Shown: positions 1-9,515, counted from the first letter of the stretch. The stretch: 33,019 nt of DNA from Spirochaetota bacterium (GCA_018816345.1 JAHIWG010000076.1:1-33019); one strand, 5' to 3'. Made by a program: numbers and translations. The notes: generated by a model not told the origin, from the letters alone.

Positions 1-383
1 GCCATCGCCTGCGTCATCAGCGTATAGCGAAGCTGGTTTGTCATCGCAGACATGAACTCCTGCTCCGCGTCAACGTTGTTGCCGTTGTTCTTCGTCGTCG
101 ACAGGTAGTCGAGGACCCGCCTCGGGCTCACGTCCCTCCAGTCGCTCGGCTTGAAGGACGCGATGTGCCCGGGATCGCTCGTCGCCAGCTCGAGGCGCGG
201 CCGGGCTCCCTCCGAGTCGAGGGCCCGCTTCAGCGACGACTCGAAGTTTATATCCGATCGCTTGAAGTTCGGCACCTCTGAATTCGCTATGTTGTTGGCT
301 ATAACGCCGTAGCGCAGGACGGACACGTCCATGCTGCGCTGCAGAAGGTCTACCGTCTTTCCGAACGTCGTTCCCTCGAGCAT
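1..383 (-). CDS. flgB: FlgB, flagellar basal-body rod protein (3' end off window)
   Basis: FlgB is a proximal rod subunit of the periplasmic flagellum, exported by the flagellar type III apparatus and built between the MS ring and the distal rod. About 127 residues are visible from the ATG at 381-383. The N-terminus begins MLEGTTFGKTVDLLQRSMDV, followed by the rod-protein signature NNIANSEVPNFKRSDINFE. The C-terminal part reads QEFMSAMTNQLRYTLMTQAM. FlgB is usually about 130 residues, so only a few residues are missing. A strong ribosome-binding site (GGAGGTGATCG) precedes the ATG and fixes the start. The gene lies 82 bases downstream of hslU on the same strand and would normally lead into flgC and fliE, beyond the edge. 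A sigma-28-like promoter lies in the gap, so it may be transcribed both by read-through and on its own. Confidence 0.93.
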   Translation of the reverse strand, partial: MLEGTTFGKTVDLLQRSMDVSVLRYGVIANNIANSEVPNFKRSDINFESSLKRALDSEGARPRLELATSDPGHIASFKPSDWRDVSPRRVLDYLSTTKNNGNNVDAEQEFMSAMTNQLRYTLMTQAM

Positions 384-431
384 CGATCACCTCCGAATGC
401 GGTCCCTTTGGCGGAACCCCTTCACCTTACC

Positions 432-458
432 TTATCGGCCCATTAACGGTCCCGATTA
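432..458 (-). promoter_or_regulatory. Sigma-28 (FliA)-like promoter in front of flgB
   Basis: On the minus strand the -10 element GCCGATAA (432-439) matches the sigma-28 consensus exactly. It is preceded, after 15 bases, by TAAT (455-458) where the consensus has TAAA. The predicted start of transcription is about 40-45 bases before the flgB ATG. The site lies in the only gap between hslU and flgB. Assignment is by consensus only. Basal-body genes are often early genes, so a sigma-28 site here would be somewhat unusual. Confidence 0.5.
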
Positions 459-465
459 ACATTCT

Positions 466-1947
466 CTATAGTATAAACTTCGCGAGGTCTTCGCTCTCGA
501 AGACCCCCTTGAAGCGATCCTCGACGAACTCGGGCGTGATGTCGACCTTGCGCCCGCTCATCTCAGACGCGTCGAACGACACGTCCTCGAGCAGATGCTC
601 CATCACGGTATGCAGCCGCCTCGCGCCTATGTTCTCTGTGCGTGAATTGGCCTTCTCGGCTATGCTCGCGAGCCTCTCGACCGCCGCGTCCGAGAACGTC
701 AGCTCGACGTTCTCGGTGCCGAGGAGCTGGATATACTGGGTGACCAGGGCGTTCTCCGGCTCAGTCAGGATGCGCTTGAAATCGGATGCCGACAGCGCCT
801 CGAGCTCCACGCGTATCGGGAAGCGGCCCTGCAGTTCAGGAATCAGGTCAGATGGCTTGGACACGTTGAACGCCCCTGCGGCAATGAACAGCACGTGGGT
901 CGTATCGACGATGCCGTACTTCGTATTGACCTTCGAGCCTTCGACGATGGGCAGGATGTCTCGCTGGACGCCCTCGCGCGAGACGTCCATGCCGCCCGAC
1001 TTGCCTTCCCTCGTCGCGATCTTGTCTATCTCGTCTATGAAGACGATACCCGACTGCTCGACGCGCTCGCGGGCCTCTGCCGAGGCGCGATCCTTGTCGA
1101 TGAGGCGTTCCGCCTCCTCCTCGAGTATGATGCGCCTGGCTTCCTTTATCGCGACCGTCTTCTTCTTCTTCTTGCCGCCGAATATGCTCGCGATGCCGGA
1201 GAAGGCCGACTCGAGCTCCTCCATCTGCTGCCCGGCGAACAGCTCTATCGCTGGCGCCGCCTGGGCGGAGACCTGGACCTCGACCTCCTTGTCCTCGATG
1301 AGGCCGTCGCGGAGCATCTTCCTGAACTTCTCGCGGGTATCGTTGCGCCTGGACGGAGCTATCACCGGCTCGGCATCGTCGCCACGGCCCGAGTCGCCGT
1401 CTGCCGCGCCGGTACCCCCGGTGTCGGTACTGCCGGCCGCGCCGGAGAAGAACCAGTTCGGCGATCCTGGCACGCCGGCCGGCTGGGATGCCGCCCCGGC
1501 GGCGTCGGGCTTGGCGCCCATGCCGGGCAGCAAGAGGTCCAGAAGTCGCTCCTCTGTCCTGCGCTCGGCGTCGTCCTTTACCCGGGCCGACATCTCTTCC
1601 ATGACCATACGGTACCCGGCGGCCATCAGGTCGCGAACCATCGACTCGACGTCGCGGCCGACGTAGCCGACCTCGGTGTACTTGGTCGCCTCCACCTTGA
1701 CGAAGGGGGCGCCGCATAGCTTGGCGAGGCGGCGGGCGATCTCGGTCTTGCCGACGCCCGTCGGCCCCATCATGAGTATGTTCTTCGGCGCTATCTCCTC
1801 GCGGGCGGCCTCGGGCAGCCGCTTCCGGCGTAGCCTGTTGCGGAGGGCGATCGCGACGGCCCTCTTGGCCTTGTCCTGGCCTATGATATAGCGGTCCAGT
1901 TCCTCGACTACGCGCTTAGGCGTGAATACCTCGAAGCTCTCGGTCAC
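466..1947 (-). CDS. hslU: HslU, ATPase subunit of the HslUV protease
   Basis: HslU is the AAA+ unfoldase that feeds proteins into the HslV peptidase in the cytoplasm. The 493-residue product has Walker A GPTGVGKT (61-68), the pore motif GYVGRD (94-99), Walker B with DEID (305-308) and the conserved C-terminal tail ending KFIL that docks into HslV. It is about 50 residues longer than the E. coli protein (443). The extra length is a Gly/Ala/Asp/Ser-rich stretch around residues 143-198 in the intermediate (I) domain, followed by a lysine run near 259-263. The start is GTG (1945-1947), overlapping the hslV stop as GTGA, with GGAGG seven bases upstream. The stop is TAG. It is the last gene before flgB. 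Confidence 0.97.
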   Translation of the reverse strand: MTESFEVFTPKRVVEELDRYIIGQDKAKRAVAIALRNRLRRKRLPEAAREEIAPKNILMMGPTGVGKTEIARRLAKLCGAPFVKVEATKYTEVGYVGRDVESMVRDLMAAGYRMVMEEMSARVKDDAERRTEERLLDLLLPGMGAKPDAAGAASQPAGVPGSPNWFFSGAAGSTDTGGTGAADGDSGRGDDAEPVIAPSRRNDTREKFRKMLRDGLIEDKEVEVQVSAQAAPAIELFAGQQMEELESAFSGIASIFGGKKKKKTVAIKEARRIILEEEAERLIDKDRASAEARERVEQSGIVFIDEIDKIATREGKSGGMDVSREGVQRDILPIVEGSKVNTKYGIVDTTHVLFIAAGAFNVSKPSDLIPELQGRFPIRVELEALSASDFKRILTEPENALVTQYIQLLGTENVELTFSDAAVERLASIAEKANSRTENIGARRLHTVMEHLLEDVSFDASEMSGRKVDITPEFVEDRFKGVFESEDLAKFIL

Positions 1948-2480
1948 GGCAGTTCCTCCACGAGGATGCGGTCGTTGGTATAGATGCAGATCCCGCCGGC
2001 GATGCCGAGGCTCCGCTTGGCGATCTCGGAGGCCGGCAGGTCGCTCGAATCGAGGTAGGCGAGCGCGGCGGCGTACGCGTAGTTGCCGCCCGAGCCTATG
2101 GCTATGGCGTCCCCGGCCGGCTCGATCACGTCGCCCGTACCGGATAGGAGCAAGGTCTTCTCCTTGTCGGCGACGAGGAGGAGGGCCTCGAGCTTGCGCA
2201 GCATCTTATCGGTGCGCCAGTCCTTGGCCAGCTCCACGGCGGCCCGCGTCAGGTCGCCCTGGAATTCCTTTATCTTGGCCTCGAAATGCTCGAGCAGGGT
2301 GAACGCGTCGGCCGTGGCCCCGGCGAACCCGGTGAGCACCTTGCCGTCGTATATGGTCCTGACCTTGCGGGCGTTGCTCTTCATCACGGTCTCGCCCATG
2401 GTCACCTGTCCGTCCCCGGCCATAGCGACCTTGCCGTCGCGCCTCACGGCGATAATAGTAGTGCTGCGTATCCTCGTCAT
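1944..2480 (-). CDS. hslV: HslV, peptidase subunit of the HslUV protease
   Basis: HslV is a proteasome-like threonine peptidase that forms a double hexamer capped by HslU. The 178-residue product carries TTIIAVRR at 7-14 and then AGDGQVTMG, which align with the mature N-terminus of HslV. The catalytic nucleophile is therefore probably Thr7, exposed after removal of a six-residue propeptide (MTRIRS); in E. coli only the initiator Met precedes it. The C-terminal half has the [11 protein letters not shown] segment typical of the family. The ATG overlaps the xerC stop (ATGA at 2477-2480), and the TGA stop overlaps the hslU GTG, so the three genes are translationally coupled. Confidence 0.96.
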   Translation of the reverse strand: MTRIRSTTIIAVRRDGKVAMAGDGQVTMGETVMKSNARKVRTIYDGKVLTGFAGATADAFTLLEHFEAKIKEFQGDLTRAAVELAKDWRTDKMLRKLEALLLVADKEKTLLLSGTGDVIEPAGDAIAIGSGGNYAYAAALAYLDSSDLPASEIAKRSLGIAGGICIYTNDRILVEELP

Positions 2481-3400
2481 CGAGTCTTCCCTTCGGTCGC
2501 CGGGCCGCCCTTGGCCTCGGCGTGCGGATGAGCTCCGTCGTACACGGCGCGTAGCCGCGCCATGTCGACGTGCGTGTAGATTTGCGTGGTAGATATGTTC
2601 TCGTGCCCGAGCAGGGCCTGGACGGTCCTGATATCGGCCCCGCGGCCGACCAGGTGCGTCGCGAAGCTGTGCCTGAAGCCGTGGGGCGACAGGCGCTTGC
2701 GCCTTCCCGAGGCCAGCGCCCGGCGCTCGACGATATAGGCGATGCCGCGGCTGGAAAGGGGCCCTGACTTGGCGTTCAGGAACAAGGTTTCCGCGTCGGA
2801 GCCGGAGGCTAGCCTGGCCTGGCGGTACGGGAGCCAGGCCCGTATCGCGTCCACCGCCTTGCCCGACAGGAACACGGTCCTCTCCTTCGAGCCCTTGCCC
2901 TTGACCCTCGCGCGCCCCGAGGCCAGGTCGACGTCGGAGAGGGCCAGGCCAGACAGCTCCGACACGCGGCAGCCGGTGCTATAGAGCGTCTCGAAGATGG
3001 CCCGGTCGCGGGCTCCCGCGAAACCGTCGCCGGAGGCGCTCTCGACGAATTCCTTCATCTCGTCCTCGAACATGAAATCCGGCAGGGTCCGGGCCATAGG
3101 CAGCGACTCGACGTCCTTGGCCGGGTTAGCGGCCACCTTCCCGAAGCGGACGAGGTACCGGTAGTAGCCCTTGACCGCCGACAGGGCCCTATTGATCGAG
3201 CTCGTCGCGTAGCCCGCCCGCACGAGCCCGGCCACGAAGGCCCTGGCGTCGGCCGGGCCGGCCGACTCGAGGCAGCATCCCTCCGCGGCGCAGGCGGCCT
3301 CGTAGAGCCTGAGGTCGTCGCGATAGGCCTCCACCGTGCGCGGGGACAGGGAGCGGATCGCGGCGAGGTAGGCGAGATAGGCTTCAGTCGACGTCGACAT
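2477..3400 (-). CDS. xerC: XerC-type tyrosine recombinase
   Basis: This is a site-specific tyrosine recombinase, expected to act with XerD at a dif site to resolve chromosome dimers before division. The product has 307 residues: an N-terminal SAM-like core-binding domain (about 1-95) and a catalytic domain. The full active-site set is visible: Arg145 (STGCRVSEL), Lys169 ([10 protein letters not shown]), His240 and Arg243 ([13 protein letters not shown]), His266 (LLGHENIS) and Tyr275 (TTQIYTHV). AGGAGG lies six bases upstream of the ATG. The start overlaps the topA 3' end by 17 bases, and the stop overlaps hslV. A second Xer protein is encoded at 7268-8221; the C/D labels rest on gene order, since the two have the same architecture. 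Confidence 0.92.
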   Translation of the reverse strand: MSTSTEAYLAYLAAIRSLSPRTVEAYRDDLRLYEAACAAEGCCLESAGPADARAFVAGLVRAGYATSSINRALSAVKGYYRYLVRFGKVAANPAKDVESLPMARTLPDFMFEDEMKEFVESASGDGFAGARDRAIFETLYSTGCRVSELSGLALSDVDLASGRARVKGKGSKERTVFLSGKAVDAIRAWLPYRQARLASGSDAETLFLNAKSGPLSSRGIAYIVERRALASGRRKRLSPHGFRHSFATHLVGRGADIRTVQALLGHENISTTQIYTHVDMARLRAVYDGAHPHAEAKGGPATEGKTR

Positions 3401-5540
3401 GCTCGTCCTCCTGCCTATGCAGATTGTCGCAGGCCGGGTTGATGCAGGCCTTGTACGATCCGCGCTTCTTGTCGAAGCGCTCCACGAGGAACCAGCCGCA
3501 TTTCGGGCAATAGCTGTTCGTGGGCTTATAATACGTGATGAAGTCGCAGTCCGGATACCTGGAGCAACCGTAGAATTCCCGGCCCCGGCCCTTGGCCTTG
3601 CGCCTGGCGACTATCTCTCCCGAGCATTCGGGCCTGGGGCAGCGCGCGAGCGGTATCGACTTGGTGTTCTTGCAGCCGGGGAACCCGGAGCAGGCGAGGA
3701 AGAAGCCGAAGCGGCCCAGCTTCTTGACCATGGGCAGGCCGCACTTCTCGCAGACCGAGTCGGTAGGCTCGTCCAGGCTGCCCTTGACCGACTGGAGGTT
3801 CTCCATGATGTCGTCGACGCGCTTCTTGAAGGGCCCGTAGAAGCCTGCGATCGCGGCCACCCAGTCGCTCTTGGACTCCTCGACCTCGTCGAGCATCGAT
3901 TCCATCCCCGCCGTGAAGCCCGCGTCAACCACGTCCGGGAACGACCCGACGAGTATCTCGTGGATCGTGCGCCCCAGCGTCGTGGGCACGAGCTGCTTGT
4001 TCTCGCGCGTCACGTAGTAGCGCTCGAGCAGGACCGAGATGATAGGCGCGTAGGTAGAAGGTCGGCCTATGCCCTTCTCCTCGAGCACCTTGATTATCGA
4101 GGCGTCGGTGAACCTGGCGGGCCCCTGTGTAAAATGCTGTTCCGGCCTATAGCCCTCGAGCCGCAGCTCCTCGCCGAGGCGCGTATCGGGCAGCGTCGAC
4201 TCCTTGTCCTCTTTCGTCGCCAGGAGCCTTATGACCTTATAGAAGCCCTTCTCCACGAGCCGGGAGGCGTTGACCCTGAAAACGGCGTCGCCGACCAGGA
4301 CGTCCATCGACGCCGAGCGCTGCTTGGCGCTGGTCATCTGGCTCGCGATGAAGCGCTCCCATATGATGCCGTATAGGCGCTGCTGGTCCTTGGTAAGGTG
4401 CGCCTTGATGGATTCGGGCGTATACGCGACCGTGGTAGGCCTGATAGCCTCGTGGGCGTCCTGGGCCTTCTTGTCGGTAGCGTAGGCGACGGGCTCGGCC
4501 GGCAGCTCGGCGGGGTAATGCTCGCCTATCCAGGCGCGCGCCTCCTTGAGGGCCAGCTCGGATACGCGTACCGAGTCGGTTCGCATATACGTTATGAGCC
4601 CTAGTCGGGTAGAGCCTATATTGACGCCCTCGTAGAGCTGCTGGGCGATCTGCATCGTCTTCTTGCTGGTGAAGCCGAGCCTGTTCGCCGCCGTCTGCTG
4701 CAGCTTGGAGGTCGTGAACGGGGCCTTGGGCTTTATGACGCGCTCGCTCTCCCGCAGCTCCCCCACGGTGCAGGGCGCGCCCGCTATGGCCTCCATAATG
4801 GACTCGATCTCGGCCTCGCTCCTCGATTCCGCCTTGCCGTCCCTGAACGAGACGAGCTCGCCGTGCAGCGAGTACCGGCCCTTCTTGAAGTCCGCCTCCA
4901 GGGTCCAGAACTCCTCGGGTATGAATGACTCTACCTCGAGCTCCCGCTCGCATATGATGCGGAGGGCTACCGACTGGACGCGGCCGGCCGACAGGCCGTT
5001 CTTTACCTTCTTCCAGAGCAGGGGCGACAGGTTGTACCCGACGAGCCTATCGAGGACCCGCCTGGCCTTCTGCGCGTTCACCTTGTCCTCGTCGAGGCTC
5101 CGAGGCTGCTTGACGGCCTCGCGTATCGCCTGAGGGGTTATCTCGTTGAAGACTATCCGCCTGATATCCAGGCCCTGGTTCTTCTGGGCCAGGGCTCCGC
5201 GGATATGGAAGGATATAGCCTCTCCCTCCCGGTCGTTATCGGACGCGAGCAGGACGGCCTTGGATTTCCTCGCCGCCCTCTGGAGCTCCTTGAGGAGCTT
5301 GGCCTTGCCGCGTATCGTCAGGTACTCGGGAGCGAAGCCTCCCTCGACGTCGACGCCAAGCCTGGACTTGGGCAGGTCGATGAGGTGCCCCATGGAGGCC
5401 AGCACAATATACGACCCGCCGAGGTATTTCTCGATGGTCTTGGCCTTGGCCGGGGACTCCACGATGACGAGCGTAGGCTTCTCCGCGATCTTCGAGGCTT
5501 TCGTCTTACTGACCGCGGCATTCTCGCTCGCCATCGTCAT
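3384..5540 (-). CDS. topA: DNA topoisomerase I (type IA)
   Basis: Topoisomerase I relaxes negative supercoils by cutting one strand through a 5'-phosphotyrosine. The 718-residue product has a toprim domain near the N-terminus (TLVIVESPAKAKTIEKYL with Glu28, then DNDREGE at 101-107). The catalytic Tyr318 and Arg320 lie in GLITYMRTDSV. Three zinc-ribbon modules fill roughly the last 120 residues, each with the CxxC...C...C pattern: CEKCG...CSGFPGC, CPRPEC...CSRYPDC and CPKCG...CINPAC. The N-terminal 20 residues before the toprim strand are a Lys/Ala-rich extension. The ATG overlaps the dprA stop as ATGA (5537-5540), and AAGGAG precedes it. The stop lies inside xerC. Confidence 0.97.
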   Translation of the reverse strand: MTMASENAAVSKTKASKIAEKPTLVIVESPAKAKTIEKYLGGSYIVLASMGHLIDLPKSRLGVDVEGGFAPEYLTIRGKAKLLKELQRAARKSKAVLLASDNDREGEAISFHIRGALAQKNQGLDIRRIVFNEITPQAIREAVKQPRSLDEDKVNAQKARRVLDRLVGYNLSPLLWKKVKNGLSAGRVQSVALRIICERELEVESFIPEEFWTLEADFKKGRYSLHGELVSFRDGKAESRSEAEIESIMEAIAGAPCTVGELRESERVIKPKAPFTTSKLQQTAANRLGFTSKKTMQIAQQLYEGVNIGSTRLGLITYMRTDSVRVSELALKEARAWIGEHYPAELPAEPVAYATDKKAQDAHEAIRPTTVAYTPESIKAHLTKDQQRLYGIIWERFIASQMTSAKQRSASMDVLVGDAVFRVNASRLVEKGFYKVIRLLATKEDKESTLPDTRLGEELRLEGYRPEQHFTQGPARFTDASIIKVLEEKGIGRPSTYAPIISVLLERYYVTRENKQLVPTTLGRTIHEILVGSFPDVVDAGFTAGMESMLDEVEESKSDWVAAIAGFYGPFKKRVDDIMENLQSVKGSLDEPTDSVCEKCGLPMVKKLGRFGFFLACSGFPGCKNTKSIPLARCPRPECSGEIVARRKAKGRGREFYGCSRYPDCDFITYYKPTNSYCPKCGWFLVERFDKKRGSYKACINPACDNLHRQEDEHVDVD

Positions 5541-6547
5541 GGTCTCCTTCGGGCGGGCTCGAGGCGAGAGGCTGAGGCGCGCCGGCGTGACCGGCGCCTG
5601 CGAGTCAGCCTGCCGGGCCTGTAGCGCGGCGCTAGGCTGAGCGGGCCGGAGCGCGCCGCCGGACGGCTCCCGGCGTTAAGCCAGTCATCCAGGATATCGC
5701 CGAAGCACGCGAGCGCCACGGCGCCGTCGGCCGCTAGGGCGTCGGAACCGGCCGAGCGCACGCCGCCCATGCACGAGCGGGAGACGTAGACGTCCCTGCC
5801 CTCTTCCAGGGCGAAGGCGGCGCTGATGAGCGCGCCCGAAGCCCCCGGGGCCTCCACCACGACGAGGGCGCGGCATAGGCCGGCCAGTATCCTGTTGCGC
5901 TCCGGGAAGGTCCATCGCGAGGGCGGCGTCCCCGGAGGGTATTCCGACGCTATGCCGCCGCCCGTCGCTACCATCCTCGAGGCCAGCTCCCTGTTCGATT
6001 CGGGGTAAACCTCGTCGATGCCGCGGCCCAGGACGGCGTAGGAGAGCCCTCCCGCCGCCAAGGCGCCCCTGTGCGCGGCGGAGTCTATGCCCCGGGCCAG
6101 GCCCGAGACCACGGCGACTCCCTCGGCCCCCGCCTCCATCCCTAGCGCCAGCGCGGCGTCCAGGCCCCTGCCGGTCGGATAGCGCGTCCCGACCACGGCT
6201 ACCGACGGCCTCATCGGGTCAGGCAGGCTTCCCCTGACGTAGAGCATGAACGGGGGCCTGGAGGTCTCGCGAAGGATGGCCGGGTAGCCATGGTCGAAAT
6301 ACGCGAACGACGAGCCCCCTACCCGCTCGAGGAAGGCGGCGTCGCGCTCGGCCTCGGCCGACCACGCGGCGGCGTCCCAGGCCCGCCCGCGGAGGGCGCG
6401 GCCGACTATGCGCTCCGCGTCCCCGAGGCCGAGCTCCGACAGGGAGGCGGCGCCTATCGAGCACTGGAGCCGGATCTTCTCCCGCGCGGAGAGGAAGGGC
6501 ATGCGGGCGATGGCCATGGCCGTGGGGGAGGAGAGCTTAACCGCCAT
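5537..6547 (-). CDS. dprA: DprA/Smf, DNA-processing protein
   Basis: DprA binds incoming single-stranded DNA and loads RecA during natural transformation; it is a Rossmann-like cytoplasmic protein. Of the 336 residues, the middle carries the family motifs VAVVGTRYPTGRGLDAA, VSGLARGIDSAAHRGAL, VLGRGIDEVYPESNREL and GGIASEYPPGTPPSRWTFPERNRI (given as separate parts of the fold). The usual GREVFAVPG-type strand is altered to GRDVYVSRSC. The last 40 residues are an arginine-rich tail rather than a recognisable DML1 winged-helix domain. The start is the ATG at 6545-6547, which overlaps the upstream lipoprotein gene by 11 bases; the ribosome-binding site is weak, so an internal ATG is possible. It couples to topA through ATGA. 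Confidence 0.93.
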   Translation of the reverse strand: MAVKLSSPTAMAIARMPFLSAREKIRLQCSIGAASLSELGLGDAERIVGRALRGRAWDAAAWSAEAERDAAFLERVGGSSFAYFDHGYPAILRETSRPPFMLYVRGSLPDPMRPSVAVVGTRYPTGRGLDAALALGMEAGAEGVAVVSGLARGIDSAAHRGALAAGGLSYAVLGRGIDEVYPESNRELASRMVATGGGIASEYPPGTPPSRWTFPERNRILAGLCRALVVVEAPGASGALISAAFALEEGRDVYVSRSCMGGVRSAGSDALAADGAVALACFGDILDDWLNAGSRPAARSGPLSLAPRYRPGRLTRRRRSRRRASASRLEPARRRP

Positions 6548-7271
6548 AGAGCTCGTCCAGCGCGCGCTTCTTGTTATCGGCGGCCTGCTTCTTCTTGGCC
6601 TCTATGGTCGTCGCCGATATGATCCTGTCATAGGCGTCCGCGGCTTCCTGCAGGCGCCCCGATCCGTACAGGGCCCTCGCGTAGACGAAGAGGGCGTCGA
6701 TATTATTAGTCTCGGCCGACAGGAGCGCCTCGATAGGCGCGATGGCGGCCTCGTGGTTCTCCATCTCGAAGGTATAGAGCACCGCCAGGCCGTAGAGCGA
6801 GCGGGAGCTCGTGGGATTGATCTCCAGGGATCGCTTATACGAGCCCTCCGAGGTCGCTAGCCACGCGGCCCTCGAGGCTCCGCCTCCGCCAGGCTCGGCG
6901 GCCGCGGTCTTGGAGAGGAAGGCGGCCGAGAGGCCGACGACGTAGTACAGGCCCGCCGAATCGGGGTAATGGCGCAGGGCGACCACGGCGGCGTCGTACG
7001 CGTCCCCGTAGAGCCCCTTCTCCAGGTACTTTACGGCGAGCATCCTCCAGTACGTCCCTACCTTTTCCATGGCCAGGGCCGTCTTCTCCACGTCCTTGCC
7101 GTACTTGGCTATGCCGTCCTTGAGCTCCTCGACCGTCGACGGCGGCGCGTTCTTGGACGAGCGCGCGTCGATATCGAACATCTGCTCCAGGAAATTCTGC
7201 TTGTCGTCCCCGCAGGAGCCTAGCGCCGCGATGGCGGCCGCGGCCGCGAAGACGATGACCAACCGTTTCAT
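6537..7271 (-). CDS. TPR-repeat lipoprotein of unknown function
   Basis: The 244-residue product begins with a lipoprotein signal peptide: MKRLVIVF, a run of alanines, then LGSC with the lipidated Cys at position 20. The rest is helical with TPR-like pairs, for example [54 protein letters not shown] and [20 protein letters not shown], so it probably serves as a periplasmic or membrane-anchored scaffold. It is co-transcribed with xerD (start overlaps as ATGA, 7268-7271) and dprA. GGAGGGTAGG precedes the ATG. The resemblance to BamD-like or tol-linked TPR lipoproteins is only structural. Its specific partner is unknown; the context suggests a role near the division or envelope machinery. Confidence 0.88.
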   Translation of the reverse strand: MKRLVIVFAAAAAIAALGSCGDDKQNFLEQMFDIDARSSKNAPPSTVEELKDGIAKYGKDVEKTALAMEKVGTYWRMLAVKYLEKGLYGDAYDAAVVALRHYPDSAGLYYVVGLSAAFLSKTAAAEPGGGGASRAAWLATSEGSYKRSLEINPTSSRSLYGLAVLYTFEMENHEAAIAPIEALLSAETNNIDALFVYARALYGSGRLQEAADAYDRIISATTIEAKKKQAADNKKRALDELYGG

Positions 7272-8221
7272 ACGCCTACCCTCCCGTCATCCGGGACGCC
7301 CTTTCGCGCACCGGCGCTTGATTCCCCGTCGTTCGAGCGTGACCTGGGGAAGAACGCCTCGTGGGCCGCGGCCAGTTCCTCGGCGTCCACGTGGGTATAG
7401 ATCTGCGTCGTGGAGATGTCGGCGTGGCCGAGGAGCTCCTGGACCGTCCTCAGGTCGGCGCCGCCCGCCAGCAGGTGGGTGGCGAAGGAATGCCTGAGGG
7501 AGTGGACCTTGCCCTCGACGCCGCTAGCGACGCGGAGCTCGGAGAAGCGCTTCCATACGCCCTTCCTGGATATGCCCTTGCCCGCGCGATTGAGGAATAC
7601 CCTGTCGGAGCGCCTGCCCTTCTCCAGGGCGGGGCGCGCCTCGGCCAGGTAGCGCTCCAGCCACGCGCGGGCCTCGTCGCCGAACGGCAGGATGCGCTCC
7701 TTGCGCCGCTTCCCTACCACCCTGACGAAGCGCTCCTTCAGGTACAGCGACTCGAGGCAGAGGGAGGAGGCTTCCGATATGCGGAGGCCGCACGAGTATA
7801 TGAGCTCGAACAGCGCCCGGTCGCGGAGCCCGCCGGGAGTCGAGAGGTCTATGGCGCCGAGCATCAGGTTGACGTCGTCGGGACGGATGACGTCGGGGAG
7901 GCTACGCTCCTGCCTTGGGCTCTCGAGGAGCTCGGTCGGATCGTCGGTCCTGATGCCCTCCAGCCGGAGGTACTTGAAGAGGCCCCTGATGCTCGACATG
8001 ATACGCGCCATCGTCCTCGCCGACAGGCCGGAGGCCCGCCTATGGGCGAGGAATTCGAGGATATCGGCGACCGAGGCGGTCTCGACGCTCGACTCCCGCT
8101 CCGCGAGCCACGCCGAGAGGCTCCTCGCCTCCCGCACGTACGCCTCTAGAGTCAAGGGCGAGCGCCTCCTGGCGGCTAGGAGCCAGGCGCCGTAGCGTTC
8201 TATCGGGTCCAGGGTGCCCAC
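7268..8221 (-). CDS. xerD: XerD-type tyrosine recombinase next to ftsZ
   Basis: This is the second site-specific tyrosine recombinase of the locus, with 317 residues. The catalytic residues are at Arg147 (SCGLRISEA), Lys171 (VVGKRRKER), His240 and Arg243 ([12 protein letters not shown]), His266 (LLGHADIS) and Tyr275 (TTQIYTHV). These are almost the same positions as in XerC encoded at 2477-3400. The C-terminus carries a 35-residue polar tail after the catalytic Tyr. The start is GTG (8219-8221), four bases after the ftsZ stop, with only a weak ribosome-binding site, which suggests coupling to ftsZ. The stop overlaps the next gene as ATGA. Assignment as XerD rather than XerC is inferred from there being a pair. 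Confidence 0.9.
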   Translation of the reverse strand: MGTLDPIERYGAWLLAARRRSPLTLEAYVREARSLSAWLAERESSVETASVADILEFLAHRRASGLSARTMARIMSSIRGLFKYLRLEGIRTDDPTELLESPRQERSLPDVIRPDDVNLMLGAIDLSTPGGLRDRALFELIYSCGLRISEASSLCLESLYLKERFVRVVGKRRKERILPFGDEARAWLERYLAEARPALEKGRRSDRVFLNRAGKGISRKGVWKRFSELRVASGVEGKVHSLRHSFATHLLAGGADLRTVQELLGHADISTTQIYTHVDAEELAAAHEAFFPRSRSNDGESSAGARKGVPDDGRVGV

Positions 8222-8225
8222 GGGC

Positions 8226-9452
8226 CTACGCCCCGTTCCGTTCCGCCTGTGGCCTGCGCTCGCGGAGCACGGTCGGAATATCCAGCTCGTCGGCGTCGTT
8301 GCGGCCCATGAGGTAGCCCTTGGCCTTGGGCTCGGCGATGGTGCGCCACTCGTCCGCCGACAGGAAGTCGTCTATCTCGCGGGCCGTCTCCTTGCGCGCC
8401 GGGGCGCTAGGGGCCTTGGGCTTGATGGATCGGTCGAAGCCCGTGGCTATCACGGTGACGCTGACCTCGTCGCTCGCGCCCGGGTCGTTGACTATGCCCG
8501 ATATGACCAGGGCGTCGGGATCGGCGTCGCGCGTGATTATACCGACGATCTCCTCGTACTCGTTGAGGGTAAAGCTCTCCCCGCCCGTCACGTTGATCAG
8601 GATGTTCTTGGCGCCGTCTATGCGCGCGTCCTCCAAGAGCGGGTTTGACACGGCTTTCTCGGCCGCCTCGACGGCCCTGTTGTCGCCGCGGGCGTAGCCT
8701 ATGCCCATGATGGCGTCGCCCTGGCCGCTCATCACCGTGCTGACGTCGGCGAAGTCGATGTTGATGTCGCCGGCTACGGTTATGAGGTCGGAGATGCCCT
8801 GGACGCCCTGGCGGAGCACGTCGTCGGCGAGCTTGAAGGCCTCGCGGATGGGGGTGCGCTTCTCCACGACCTTGAGGAGGTGCTGGTTAGGAATGACTAT
8901 GAGCGTATCGACGGCCTGGCGAAGCTTCTCTATGCCTTCCTCGGCCAGGCGCATCTTGACCTTGCCCTCGAAGTCGAACGGCTTGGTGACGACCGCCACC
9001 GTAAGAGCGCCCAGCTCCTTGGCGACCTGGGCGATGATCGGCGCCGAGCCGGTGCCCGTCCCGCCGCCCATGCCCGCGGTTATGAAGACCATGTCCGCGC
9101 CGGCTAGAGCCTCGGCGAGGGCTACCTTGTCCTCGACCGCGGCCTTCTCGCCTATCTCCGGCTTGCCGCCCGCGCCCAGGCCGTGCGTGACCTTGGCGCC
9201 GAGCCCGAGCTTGACGTCGGCCTCCGAGCGCCTGAGCGCCTGCAGGTCCGTGTTGGCGACGATGAACTCGACGTTGCGCAGCCCCGCCTCGATCATCCTG
9301 TTCACCGCGTTCGACCCGCCGCCGCCCGCGCCGATCACCTTGATGACCGTCGAGCTGCACTGGTACTCGTCGGCCTCGGCCCGTCCGGCCGCCTCCGGCT
9401 CCGTCTCCGCCCTGCGGAACGCGCCGATCTCGTCTACGACACGTAGCGTCAT
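8226..9452 (-). CDS. ftsZ: FtsZ, cell-division GTPase
   Basis: FtsZ is the tubulin homologue that polymerises into the division ring. The 408-residue product has the N-terminal glycine loop [12 protein letters not shown] (39-50), the tubulin signature GGGTGTG (129-135) and the T7 loop NIDFAD (231-236), which carries the catalytic Asp. Near the end lies the conserved C-terminal peptide [13 protein letters not shown] that binds FtsA. About 36 residues precede the first conserved strand, a longer N-terminal arm than in E. coli. GGGGAGGGGAAT precedes the ATG. It sits 88 bases after ftsA, the largest gap inside the division cluster, and four bases before xerD. The stop is TAG. Confidence 0.98.
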   Translation of the reverse strand: MTLRVVDEIGAFRRAETEPEAAGRAEADEYQCSSTVIKVIGAGGGGSNAVNRMIEAGLRNVEFIVANTDLQALRRSEADVKLGLGAKVTHGLGAGGKPEIGEKAAVEDKVALAEALAGADMVFITAGMGGGTGTGSAPIIAQVAKELGALTVAVVTKPFDFEGKVKMRLAEEGIEKLRQAVDTLIVIPNQHLLKVVEKRTPIREAFKLADDVLRQGVQGISDLITVAGDINIDFADVSTVMSGQGDAIMGIGYARGDNRAVEAAEKAVSNPLLEDARIDGAKNILINVTGGESFTLNEYEEIVGIITRDADPDALVISGIVNDPGASDEVSVTVIATGFDRSIKPKAPSAPARKETAREIDDFLSADEWRTIAEPKAKGYLMGRNDADELDIPTVLRERRPQAERNGA

Positions 9453-9481
9453 ATTCCCCTCCCCGTTAGCTCGATTTCCTA

Positions 9482-9515
9482 ATAATATCCCCGGCCGCGC
9501 GCGGGAACGTGTCAG
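9482..9515 (-). promoter_or_regulatory. Weak candidate promoter in the ftsA-ftsZ gap
   Basis: On the minus strand TATTAT (9482-9487) matches five of six -10 bases, and CTGACA (9510-9515) resembles a -35. They are 22 bases apart, too far for a standard sigma-70 promoter. The gap is the longest one between division genes here, so a private ftsZ promoter is reasonable but not shown. Confidence 0.2.

Noticed and set aside
3399-4376. A 325-codon plus-strand frame opposite topA
   Set aside because: It has the Leu/Arg/Gly/Glu-heavy composition of a shadow frame, and topA is intact on the other strand.
2477-8221. Integron or mobile element because of two tyrosine recombinases
   Set aside because: Both fit the Xer family, sit in a housekeeping operon, and no attachment-site repeats or cargo genes are visible.
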